Positions 25,173 through 36,234 of a stretch of 64,000 bases of DNA are shown one piece after another; within the stretch, counting starts at the first letter, position 1; each line of letters starts with the position of its first letter. Under the pieces are notes generated by a model that was given only the letters and a program-made list of their open reading frames with translations, searched no databases and was not told the DNA's origin. The stretch is from assembly GCF_020886115.1 (NCBI RefSeq), contig NZ_AP025185.1, positions 1,116,001 through 1,180,000 of the forward strand. The letters are read 5' to 3'. This DNA comes from Flavobacterium ammonificans (GTDB lineage Bacteria; Bacteroidota; Bacteroidia; Flavobacteriales; Flavobacteriaceae). A program made the position numbers and the translations under genes.

Positions 25173-25704
25173 ATTGCCAGCCTTTTCTTTTTTTCAATTC
25201 GGTTATATGTGCCAAATGGTGTAATCCATGCCAGGCATAGGTGCCGATAATTTCTTTGATTTGGAACGATGCGTTGTGTTCGGGATGAATAAATGATTTG
25301 TTTAAATCCGATACTGATAGACTATTCATTAAATAAGACAAACGGAAATGCAATCCTTCTAATAAAGTTAGACTCGATTCAATAGGCATTTTTGTATTGT
25401 CTACCATTTCGCCCCAACGGTCTTCATAGTAGAATTTAATAGTAGGACTGTCTTCTGTTAAGGCCCATTTGATTCGGATGAAACAATTCATATGACTATC
25501 AGCACAATGGTGTACCACTTGTCGAATAGTCCATCCGCCATCTCTATAGGGTGTTTCTAATTGTTCATCACTCAATTGTGAAACTTCTTTTTTAAGTAAT
25601 GTGGGAAATTCGGCTATTTCTTGAATTCGCTTAGATAAATATTCTGTTGAATAAACTTCAGGAGCTGTAAATTTTCCGATAGGGTAGCGAAATTTATTTT
25701 CCAT
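25171..25704 (-). CDS. DinB-like / YfiT-type putative thiol transferase
   Basis: 177 residues, a four-helix DinB fold. YPIGKF at the N-terminus, YRDGGWTIRQVVHHCADSHMNCFIRIKWALTED and the C-terminal TYAWHGLHHLAHITELKKRKGW match the YfiT/BstA group, with metal-binding His in HHCADSH and HGLHHLAH. Relatives are called metal-dependent hydrolases or bacillithiol S-transferases. Substrate here is not known. It follows the methyltransferase gene by 11 bases on the same strand, so they probably share a transcript. Confidence 0.85.
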   Translation of the reverse strand: MENKFRYPIGKFTAPEVYSTEYLSKRIQEIAEFPTLLKKEVSQLSDEQLETPYRDGGWTIRQVVHHCADSHMNCFIRIKWALTEDSPTIKFYYEDRWGEMVDNTKMPIESSLTLLEGLHFRLSYLMNSLSVSDLNKSFIHPEHNASFQIKEIIGTYAWHGLHHLAHITELKKRKGWQ

Positions 25705-25715
25705 TTTTAGTAAAG

Positions 25716-26423
25716 TTATAAAATTGTAAGTTGTGCTAAATAATCAAAATGGTCGCCTTCCATAAGGAGTTGGCATTGTAGCTCATTAGCTAAAGCTGCA
25801 TTTTGAAGCGTATTGTAATCTAAATATAGCCAAGGGAAATCAACTTCTTTTTCTTTTTTATATTGAAGGCTAAAAGTCAATTCTCCATAGTAATTGTCAC
25901 TCGGAATCCATTTTCCGCCATCTTCGTCTTCATCAAACATATAAATTATGTCTGAGGAATCAATTAAAATTTGCCCGTTTGGATTCAGTATGCTTTTTAG
26001 CTTTTGCAGATAAATTGTTGATTTTTCCAAAGTTTCAAAAATACCTGTGCCGTTCATTAATAAAAGAATCGTGTCGTATTTTTCGTTTTCTAAATCTAAT
26101 ACGTCGATAGCTCGTATATTTTTCAAACCACGAAGTGAGCATGCTTGAATAGCATTTTTTGAAATATCAATAGAATGAACATCAATAGTCCGTTCGTTTT
26201 GCAAATACAAACTATGACTACCTGCGCCACAACCTATATCTAAAGTTTTTCCATTGGCTAATTGTAAAGCTTTTTGTTCAATTGCTGGCATTTCGTCAAA
26301 GCTTCTGAATAAATACGCCACTTCCATCTCATCTTCTTCCGAAATAGAAGTCGAGGTAATGATATTTTCAGGTAAAGAATTGGTTTGATAATCGAGTATG
26401 GCTTTTCCGAAAAGGTCTTTCAT
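25716..26423 (-). CDS. Class I SAM-dependent methyltransferase
   Basis: 235 residues. The AdoMet motif is LDIGCGAGSHSLYLQ near residue 75, with motif II region VHSIDISKNAIQACSLRG and motif IV TILLLMNGTGIFETL. The N-terminus (MKDLFGKAILDYQTN) and the DSSDIIYMFDEDEDGGKW segment are not diagnostic of a substrate. Possibly a small-molecule methyltransferase. Confidence 0.85.
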   Translation of the reverse strand: MKDLFGKAILDYQTNSLPENIITSTSISEEDEMEVAYLFRSFDEMPAIEQKALQLANGKTLDIGCGAGSHSLYLQNERTIDVHSIDISKNAIQACSLRGLKNIRAIDVLDLENEKYDTILLLMNGTGIFETLEKSTIYLQKLKSILNPNGQILIDSSDIIYMFDEDEDGGKWIPSDNYYGELTFSLQYKKEKEVDFPWLYLDYNTLQNAALANELQCQLLMEGDHFDYLAQLTIL

Positions 26424-26426
26424 AAT

Positions 26427-26451
26427 GTCATTGCGAGGAACGAAGCAATCT
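26427..26451. repeat. GTCATTGCGAGGAACGAAGC repeat unit
   Basis: GTCATTGCGAGGAACGAAGC followed by AATCT lies between the divergent methyltransferase and YkgJ-type genes. This word family (GTCATTGCGAG...GAAGCAATC) is known as a dispersed intergenic repeat in many unrelated bacteria. It is a single copy in this window. Confidence 0.6.
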
Positions 26452-26511
26452 TTCCTCTTTTTATAGTTTATAGTTTCAAGTTGTTTAACTTTGCATTAGA
26501 AATACAATAGG

Positions 26512-27009
26512 ATGTTAAAGCCAAATTTAAATGAACTCGGGAAACTTGCCAAAGATAAGCATATCGAAAACAAAAAGTATTTTGATAAGCTGAAAAAGAA
26601 AGCCCCTAAGAATTTAGATTATGTGATGCAAGAGCTACATGATGCCGAATTTAAAAAAACGGATTGTTTGACTTGTGCCAATTGCTGTAAAACGACTGGG
26701 CCTTTGTTTACTTCGGCAGATATTGAACGTATAGCTAAACATTTAAGGCAAAAACCACAACAATTCATCGAACAGTATCTTCGCATTGACGAGGACAATG
26801 ATTATGTATTACAATCATTACCTTGTACGTTTTTGGATAATGACAACACTTGTTTTATATATGATGTTCGTCCCAAAGCCTGTCGTGAATTTCCGCACAC
26901 TGACCGAAAAAAGTTTCAGCAAATTTCCGATTTGACTTTAAAAAACATTCCGATTTGTCCAGCAGTCTACAATATTGTAGAAGAAATAAAAAAGAAAATA
27001 CCGCTTTAG
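26512..27009 (+). CDS. YkgJ-family cysteine cluster protein
   Basis: 165 residues. The cysteine pattern CLTCANCCKTTGPLF near residue 57, then LPCTFLDNDNTCFIYDVRPKACREFPH and a final ICPAVY, is that of the YkgJ/UPF0153 family, which probably binds zinc or an Fe-S cluster. Function is unknown. The stop overlaps the stop of the convergent namZ-type gene by four bases. Confidence 0.88.
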   Translation: MLKPNLNELGKLAKDKHIENKKYFDKLKKKAPKNLDYVMQELHDAEFKKTDCLTCANCCKTTGPLFTSADIERIAKHLRQKPQQFIEQYLRIDEDNDYVLQSLPCTFLDNDNTCFIYDVRPKACREFPHTDRKKFQQISDLTLKNIPICPAVYNIVEEIKKKIPL

Positions 27010-28259
27010 TAAAGTAAATATTTTTTTCTAATTTCTTTGAATTGCTCCAGACCTGGTTTCCAACTTTTTTTGATTTTTCGTTCAGATAGTCCTGCTTCAA
27101 TTTGAAGTTGCAAGGTTTTTGTTCCGGCTAATTTGCTAAAAAATGGAATGAAAAATTGACTTGTGTCTTGTGTTGTTTTGTAGGCTTTAATTAGCCATTT
27201 CAATTCAATTTGGTGGACAGGTTCAACTGTTGACAAATCTTCTCCATAACACAAAACGCCTTTATGCATAGGTTCTTTGGCGCCAATATTGGGTTCTGGA
27301 GTAAAACTAAATCCAGTTTTGGGTAAAAATGGTGAACCATAAATTTGAAATTGTTTATCCGTACCGCGGCCACTACTGACATTGGTTCCTTCAAAAAAGC
27401 ACAAACTTGCATACAAATTTATCGATTGATCATTAGGAAGATTTGGCGAAGGTTTTTCAAGAATAGCATACGAAGCATTGCGGTCATATTGAACACAAGG
27501 AATCACTGTTAAATTGCATTGCAGCGCTTGCCCTGAATCTTTAGAAGAATGCAACCAGTTTTCGCCATTGATCATTTGAGCATATTCCCCAATTGTCATT
27601 CCATACAAAACCGGAACAGGATGCATCCCAACAAAGCTTGCGAATTCTTTTTCTAAAATTGGACCATCAATAATGAATCCATTAGGATTTGGACGGTCCA
27701 AAACCAGTAGCGGAATGTTATTTTCGGCACAAGCTTCCATAACGTAATGAAGACTAGAAATATAGGTGTAAAATCGGGCGCCTACATCCTGAATGTCAAA
27801 AACTAAAATATCAATCCCTTCTAATTGTTCGGGTTTCGGTTTTTTATTCGCGCCATAAAGAGAAATAATTGGCAATCCTGTCTTGGTATCTTTACCATCT
27901 ACGATTAATTCGCCAGCATCAGCAGTTCCACGAAATCCATGTTCTGGTGCAAATATTTTTTGAATAGTAATCGTGTTAGCTACCAAAAAATCTACTAGAT
28001 GTGTTCTGTTAGTTAAAAGTCCAGTTTGATTACTAACCACTCCCACTTTTTTATCCTTTAATAAAGGTAGGTAGTTTTCAAAATTGTCTGCCCCTGTTTT
28101 AAAACCTAGAGGTTGAAATCTGTTAAAAACATCTGATTTTTCTGTGTTGTTTGAATTTGAATTTACTTTTGGGAGTGAGATATTCTTGTTTACTGAACAA
28201 GAGACAATCAATAAAAGTAAACTAATAAATGAAAAATATTTTTTAAATTTTGTAATCAT
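27006..28259 (-). CDS. namZ: DUF1343 exo-beta-N-acetylmuramidase (NamZ-like) lipoprotein
   Basis: 417 residues. A lipoprotein signal ends at Cys of LLLIVSCSVN near residue 21. The DUF1343 domain follows: KKVGVVSNQTGLLTNRTHLVDFL, IFAPEHGFRGTADAGE, DIQDVGARFYTYISSLHYVMEAC, VLDRPNPNGFIIDGPIL and NVSSGRGTDKQFQIYGSPFL. Family members of the NamZ type release terminal MurNAc from peptidoglycan fragments, so this probably acts in cell-wall recycling in the periplasm. The function is known for relatives and inferred here. Confidence 0.88.
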   Translation of the reverse strand: MITKFKKYFSFISLLLLIVSCSVNKNISLPKVNSNSNNTEKSDVFNRFQPLGFKTGADNFENYLPLLKDKKVGVVSNQTGLLTNRTHLVDFLVANTITIQKIFAPEHGFRGTADAGELIVDGKDTKTGLPIISLYGANKKPKPEQLEGIDILVFDIQDVGARFYTYISSLHYVMEACAENNIPLLVLDRPNPNGFIIDGPILEKEFASFVGMHPVPVLYGMTIGEYAQMINGENWLHSSKDSGQALQCNLTVIPCVQYDRNASYAILEKPSPNLPNDQSINLYASLCFFEGTNVSSGRGTDKQFQIYGSPFLPKTGFSFTPEPNIGAKEPMHKGVLCYGEDLSTVEPVHQIELKWLIKAYKTTQDTSQFFIPFFSKLAGTKTLQLQIEAGLSERKIKKSWKPGLEQFKEIRKKYLLY

Positions 28260-28309
28260 AATGCATCGAATAAATAGATGGTCAATTAGTGTAATTCGTG
28301 TTTTAGCTG

Positions 28310-28317
28310 TATTTTTG
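28310..28317 (+). promoter_or_regulatory. Candidate -7 box for the LolC/E-like gene
   Basis: TATTTTTG followed by G lies 22 bases upstream of the TTG start at 28340, giving a leader of only about 15 nt. The AATTCGTG words at 28280-28304 lie just upstream. Confidence 0.45.
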
Positions 28318-28339
28318 GCTCAAGTAAATACCCAATCAT

Positions 28340-29575
28340 TTGAATTTAGAATATTTCATAGCCAAAAGACTAGTTACTGCTAAAGAATATAAAAGTAGTA
28401 TTTCTGCTCCAATAATAAAAATTGCTATCGCAGCTATTGCTATTGGAATGGTAATGATGATTATTTCGGTAGCTACCGGAATTGGTTTGCAGCAAAAAAT
28501 TCGCGAAAAAGTATCTGCGTTTAATGGGCATATTATTATATCAAATTATGATAATAACCAATCGGAAGCAACACTAACTCCTATTTCCAAAAATCAAAAA
28601 TTTTATCCCAAGTTCAATTCGGTAGATGGTATTAGCCATATTCAAGCTGTGGCTACTAAAGCTGGAATTATTAGAACAGAAAAAGCGTTTGAAGGAATTA
28701 TTTTCAAAGGAGTAGGAACAGATTACAAATGGGATAATATTCAGGAATATTTGATAGCAGGACATTTGCCTAATTTGTCAAGCCAACTTAACTCAGAAGT
28801 TGTGATTTCTCAATTCTTAGCTGATAGATTAGAATTAAAAGTTGGAGACGCTTTCAATACTTTTTTTATCAAAGAAAATCAAAACCAACTTCCCAACATT
28901 CGACGATTTAAAATCACAGGAATCTTTAATTCGGGATTTCAAGAATTTGATGCTACTTATATAATAGGAGACATTCGGCACGTGCAACGAATGAATAAAT
29001 GGACTCCAAATCAAATCGGTGCGTTTGAGATTTTCGTACAAGATTTCGATCAGATTCAATCTGTTGGAGAGGAAGTGTATCAGCAAACACCTTCCAATTT
29101 GGATTCTAAGACTATAATCGAAAAATACAGTTACATCTTTGATTGGTTGCTTTTATTTGATTTCAATATAATTATTATTTTGGGAGTTATGATTTTAGTT
29201 GCAACAATTAATATGGTGGTGGCTTTATTAGTGCTTATTTTAGAACGCACCCAAATGATAGGGATTTTAAAAGCACTTGGTGCAAACAATTGGTCCGTGC
29301 GAAAAATATTTTTGTACAATGCCTTTTATCTAATTGTTCGAGGACTCTTATGGGGTAATTGTATTGGAATAGGAGTACTGCTTATCCAAAAATACTTTGG
29401 AATTATTGAACTCAATCCCGAAAATTACTATGTCAACCAAGCTCCAGTTTATTTTAATTTAGGATATATCGCTGCATTAAACCTGCTTACAGTGGGAGTT
29501 TGTTTCCTGGTTTTGCTGATTCCGTCCTATATTATCACTAAAATTTCTCCTATCAAAGCCATTCGCTACGAATAA
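28340..29575 (+). CDS. FtsX/LolC-LolE-type ABC transporter permease
   Basis: 411 residues. The start is TTG: an in-frame TAA at 28325-28327 precludes any upstream start, and MNLEYFIAKRLVTAKEY fits the family N-terminus. Membrane helix 1 is IIKIAIAAIAIGMVMMIISVATGIGL, a large periplasmic domain follows, and three C-terminal helices begin near residue 275 (FNIIIILGVMILVATINMVVALLVLILERTQMIGILKALGA). This is the layout of lipoprotein-releasing LolC/E permeases. The ATPase LolD is not adjacent. Confidence 0.88.
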   Translation: MNLEYFIAKRLVTAKEYKSSISAPIIKIAIAAIAIGMVMMIISVATGIGLQQKIREKVSAFNGHIIISNYDNNQSEATLTPISKNQKFYPKFNSVDGISHIQAVATKAGIIRTEKAFEGIIFKGVGTDYKWDNIQEYLIAGHLPNLSSQLNSEVVISQFLADRLELKVGDAFNTFFIKENQNQLPNIRRFKITGIFNSGFQEFDATYIIGDIRHVQRMNKWTPNQIGAFEIFVQDFDQIQSVGEEVYQQTPSNLDSKTIIEKYSYIFDWLLLFDFNIIIILGVMILVATINMVVALLVLILERTQMIGILKALGANNWSVRKIFLYNAFYLIVRGLLWGNCIGIGVLLIQKYFGIIELNPENYYVNQAPVYFNLGYIAALNLLTVGVCFLVLLIPSYIITKISPIKAIRYE

Positions 29576-29604
29576 ATAATTGTAAACACTTAGCTTTTTT
29601 AACT

Positions 29605-29711
29605 TGGGCGTTCCCTTTCAGGTCGCGCTATGCGCTGTATCTTTTTAAAAGTGGACTTCGAGTTCCTCAGTCTCCTTTTAAAAAGGATGCCGCTACTATC
29701 CCTAACGCGGG
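29605..29711 (+). repeat. Dispersed structured repeat, copy B
   Basis: The copy begins GGGCGTTCCC and ends GCTACTATCCCTAACGC. GCGTT at 29608-29612 pairs with AACGC at 29704-29708. An internal perfect 11-bp stem, CTTTTTAAAAG (29641-29651) with CTTTTAAAAAG (29675-29685), is present. In copy A the closing pair is GCGTGA/TCACGC, so the two copies differ in sequence but both keep complementarity. Confidence 0.75.
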
Positions 29712-29870
29712 TTAAACTTCAATAATAATTTCAATTTCAAAATTCAAAATTCCTTGTTCAATATTCCAAGTTCAATAACATTTCAAATTTCACAAAACCT
29801 TATATTTTCTTATATTCCTTATTTGGTTATTAAATCTGCGAATCTGCGGTAAATATCAATAAAAAGCATT
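29712..29870. repeat. TTCAA/AATTC low-complexity tract
   Basis: Overlapping words such as ATTTCAAAATTCAAAATTCC, TTCCAAGTTC and ATCTGCGAATCTGCGG fill the space between repeat copy B and the rrn promoters. No ORF or clear fold is visible. Confidence 0.45.
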
Positions 29871-29962
29871 TACAACTATTGAATTCAAAAAAAAACTTTC
29901 ATTTATAGAAAACGGGTTATCAGTGAGTTAAGAAAAAGAATAAAAATAAAGTGTAGAAAAGC

Positions 29963-29992
29963 TTGTGAGAGCGGATTTAGGTTGTACTTTTG
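29963..29992 (+). promoter_or_regulatory. rrn promoter P1
   Basis: TTG at 29963-29965, 19-nt spacer, TACTTTTG at 29985-29992 followed by CACCCGC. An exact Bacteroidetes promoter pattern about 420 bases before 16S. Confidence 0.8.
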
Positions 29993-30072
29993 CACCCGCA
30001 ATAAAGCAGACGTTCTTACTTCAATATTGAAAAGCAAACCAAATAAGATAAAAGAAATTTTGCTTTAAAAAT

Positions 30073-30102
30073 TTGCCAGAGATAAAAAAGTAATTATCTT
30101 TG
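30073..30102 (+). promoter_or_regulatory. rrn promoter P2
   Basis: TTG at 30073-30075 (within TTTG), 19-nt spacer, TATCTTTG at 30095-30102 followed by CCC. Same geometry as P1. Confidence 0.8.
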
Positions 30103-30199
30103 CCCTCCCGAAAAGGAGACAAGTTCTTGAATAGATTGAGTGAGTAAAAAGAGAGAAAAAAGGAAAAGTAATTTTCTTAAAAAAAACTTTTAATAATAC

Positions 30200-30229
30200 T
30201 TGCGAGATAAAAAAGAAGTTGTACTTTTG
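30200..30229 (+). promoter_or_regulatory. rrn promoter P3
   Basis: TTG at 30200-30202, 19-nt spacer, TACTTTTG at 30222-30229. The segment GTTGTACTTTTGCACCCGC is identical to that in P1, which suggests duplication of a promoter unit. Confidence 0.8.
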
Positions 30230-30410
30230 CACCCGCTTTGAGAAACAAGCGACAAACAAAAAAGACACGTTCCTAGACATATTGAATTGACAGCCGTTTT
30301 GAAAGAGATTTCAAAACAAATTAAAGAGTAATAGAATCGTAAGATTCGAAAAAGACCATTAGATCATTGTCATAATACATAGAAGTAAATTTATTTGCTT
30401 CGCATAATAT

Positions 30411-31926
<1,516 letters not shown>

Positions 31927-32053
31927 AGAGCTTGAATGTTAGTTGCCTTGGTAACACTTTCAAGAAAGAAGACGATAGATCGACATGGGATTGAATTTCA
32001 TGATAATATTACTCTTGCTGTTAGTTCAAATAATACAAATAAGTAAAAAACAG

Positions 32054-32127
32054 AGTCTCGTAGCTCAGCTGGTTAGAGTACTACACTGATAATGTAGGGG
32101 TCCCCAGTTCGAGTCTGGGCGGGACTA
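32054..32127 (+). tRNA. tRNA-Ile (GAT)
   Basis: Acceptor AGTCTCG pairs with CGGGACT (one G-U). The D arm is GCTCAGCTGGTTAGAGT, the anticodon arm CTACA-CTGATAA-TGTAG gives GAT, and the T arm is CCCAG-TTCGAGT-CTGGG. CCA is not encoded. First tRNA of the 16S-23S spacer. Confidence 0.97.
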
Positions 32128-32203
32128 CTATTTTTTAACTTATGGAAATTTTAGAAGTTGAGTCATCCGATGGATGTTGTCTTTATCATTATACTGTCAA
32201 CAG

Positions 32204-32345
32204 ACGACTGATAACTGACAACTAAAACACGGGGGATTAGCTCAGCTGGCTAGAGCGCCTGCCTTGCACGCAGGAGGTCAACGGTTCGACTCCGTTATTC
32301 TCCACAAAAACAGTGGACAGTCCACAGGACTTAGTTATCAGTAGT
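32204..32345 (+). other. Inverted repeat enclosing tRNA-Ala
   Basis: ACGACTGATAACT at 32204-32216 pairs with AGTTATCAGTAGT at 32333-32345 with one mismatch, so the two arms bracket tRNA-Ala. It may be a processing stem of the precursor. The same region contains GTGGACAGTCCAC, a short palindrome, at 32313-32325. Confidence 0.45.
32231..32304 (+). tRNA. tRNA-Ala (TGC)
   Basis: Acceptor GGGGGAT pairs with ATTCTCC (two G-U). The D arm is GCTCAGCTGGCTAGAGC, the anticodon loop CTTGCAC gives TGC, and the T arm is AACGG-TTCGACT-CCGTT. CCA is not encoded. Confidence 0.97.
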
Positions 32346-32393
32346 AACTGAATACTAAAATCTGAATACTGCACACTAGTTTAACGTTCATTG

Positions 32394-32407
32394 ACATATT
32401 GAGATAA
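32394..32407 (+). other. 23S precursor processing stem, 5' arm
   Basis: ACATATTGAGATAA pairs along its whole length (one G-U) with TTATCTCAGTATGT at 35438-35451, on the other side of 23S. Complementary arms enclosing 23S are the usual RNase III substrate. A related word, ACATATTGAATTGACAG, lies near 30279 in the 16S leader. Confidence 0.7.
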
Positions 32408-32490
32408 GAAAATAATAAAGTAGAAAACATTTTTGCTTGTTTATCATTAGACAAGTAAAAGAAACGGCTTATTTTAATTAATAAGTTGGT

Positions 32491-35371
<2,881 letters not shown>

Positions 35372-35549
35372 CGTTTTCCCTCCTCCCTTCGAGTCACCTC
35401 AGGGGAAGGAGGGGAGAAATTTTCTAATTACTTTTCTTTATCTCAGTATGTTAAGATATTTGCAGCGAAGCTGCGTTTGAAGTTCAATGTTTAAAGTTCA
35501 AGGTTACAACCTTAAACTAAAAAAACTTGAAACCTTAAACAATAATCTT
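35372..35549. other. 23S-5S spacer
   Basis: The spacer holds a GC-rich hairpin (CCTCCTCCCTTC with GGGAAGGAGGGG, 35382-35416), the 3' arm of the 23S processing stem (35438-35451), and a TTCAA/TTTAAAG low-complexity tract at 35478-35540 with an internal AAGGTTACAACCTT palindrome. Confidence 0.55.
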
Positions 35550-35657
35550 AAGGTGGTTATTGCGGCGGGGCTCACCTCTTCCCATCCCGAACAGAGTAGT
35601 TAAGCCCGCCTGCGCAGATGGTACTGCAGTTATGTGGGAGAGTATGTCGTCGCCTTT
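35550..35657 (+). rRNA. rrf: 5S ribosomal RNA
   Basis: The sequence has the 5S architecture: AAGGTGG near the 5' end pairs with the 3' CGCCTT, CCCATCCCGAACAGAGTAGTTAAGCCC is the conserved helix III/loop region, and GATGGTACTGCAGTTATGTGGGAGAGTATGTCGTCGCC is the 3' half. About 108 nt; ends are approximate. It completes the order 16S-Ile-Ala-23S-5S. Confidence 0.95.
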
Positions 35658-35663
35658 CTTTTT

Positions 35664-35697
35664 AAAACCCTGTTTCTAACGAAACGGGGTTTTTTGT
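35664..35697 (+). terminator. rrn operon terminator
   Basis: AAAACCCTGTTTC (35664-35676), loop TAAC, GAAACGGGGTTTT (35681-35693) with one G-U, then T residues. A degenerate copy occurs at 35974-36010. Confidence 0.9.
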
Positions 35698-35741
35698 TTT
35701 TATACCTGAAGCCCACCGGGCTTCCTCCTCTTAATCTCAAA

Positions 35742-35790
35742 TGTCGCCTTTGCTTCGCCTGTTCGGCTATAGCCTCGGGTTTTTTGTTTT
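35742..35790 (+). repeat. Degenerate copy of the 5S end and rrn terminator
   Basis: TGTCGCCTTTG at 35742-35752 resembles the end of 5S, and GGGTTTTTTGTTTT at 35777-35790 matches the tail of the rrn terminator. The middle is replaced by a TTTGCTTCGCCTGTTCGGC-type segment that recurs in altered form at 35936-35965 (TTTGCTTCGCCTATTCGC). Confidence 0.45.
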
Positions 35791-35823
35791 AAATATTTTT
35801 GAAAAAAATAAGATAAAATTTAG

Positions 35824-35916
35824 CCCGAACAGAGTAGTTAAGCCCGCCTGTGTCCCGACGCTTCGGGAGTACAGAAGTTATGTGGGAGTCCCGATAGCTA
35901 TCAGGAGTCGTCACTT
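35824..35916 (+). pseudogene. Decayed partial 5S rRNA copy
   Basis: CCCGAACAGAGTAGTTAAGC and the next seven bases (CCGCCTG) repeat the interior of 5S exactly, then AGTTATGTGGGAG and GTCGTC of its 3' half recur. The 5' third is missing. Two segments have been replaced by palindromes: TCCCGACGCTTCGGGA (35853-35868) and TCCCGATAGCTATCAGGA (35889-35906). It cannot form a normal 5S. Confidence 0.85.
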
Positions 35917-35973
35917 TTATTTAATCTGAACTTGTTTGCTTCGCCTATTCGCTTTGCTCGAGCCAGATTCTTT

Positions 35974-36010
35974 AAAAACCCTGTTTCGTTGGAAACGGTT
36001 TTTTTGTTTT
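35974..36010 (+). terminator. Second, altered rrn terminator copy
   Basis: AAAAACCCTGTTTC, loop GTTG, GAAACGGTTTTTTT mirrors the terminator at 35664-35697 but has lost two G residues in the right arm, leaving a bulge. It lies downstream of the decayed 5S copy and is still followed by TTTTGTTTT. Confidence 0.7.
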
Positions 36011-36052
36011 ATAATGATTGTGTTTTGTTATAGAATACAAAGGTCTTTATTA

Positions 36053-36103
36053 GCCCCGATAGAAGCTAGCTACCTTGTAGCGCGGATAGCGGGACAGCTC
36101 GTG
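36053..36103 (-). repeat. Dispersed structured repeat, short copy C
   Basis: CCCCGATAGAAGC...GCGGATAGCGGGAC corresponds to the reverse complement of the ends of copy B (GATAGTAGC...GCGCATAGCGCGAC), with the central arm reduced to about 15 bases. The copy is therefore inverted relative to A and B. Confidence 0.5.
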
Positions 36104-36186
36104 TTCAGGAAGTAAAAATAGGTGCTACTAAAAAACAGCAAAAATAGAATGTCAAATTGATGAAGTGAAATGTCGTAAGTAAAAGA

Positions 36187-36212
36187 GATTCCGAAATGAG
36201 TTCGGAATGACA
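36187..36212 (-). repeat. GTCATTCCGAA repeat unit, copy 1
   Basis: GATTCCGAAATGAGTTCGGAATGAC is the reverse complement of a GTCATTCCGAA...TTCGGAATC unit; copy 2 is at 57557-57582. The unit is an imperfect hairpin (ATTCCGAA / TTCGGAAT). The rest of 36011-36234 shows no gene. Confidence 0.6.
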
Positions 36213-36234
36213 AATTAAGAAACCACCTAATTTT

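Noticed and set aside
28144..28383. 79-codon + strand ORF spanning the namZ-LolE-like junction
   Set aside because: It overlaps the N-terminal coding part of the namZ-type gene on the other strand and the true TTG-started permease gene in another frame.
35824..35916. A second functional 5S rRNA gene
   Set aside because: The 5' third is missing and two helices are replaced by palindromes, so the normal fold cannot form.
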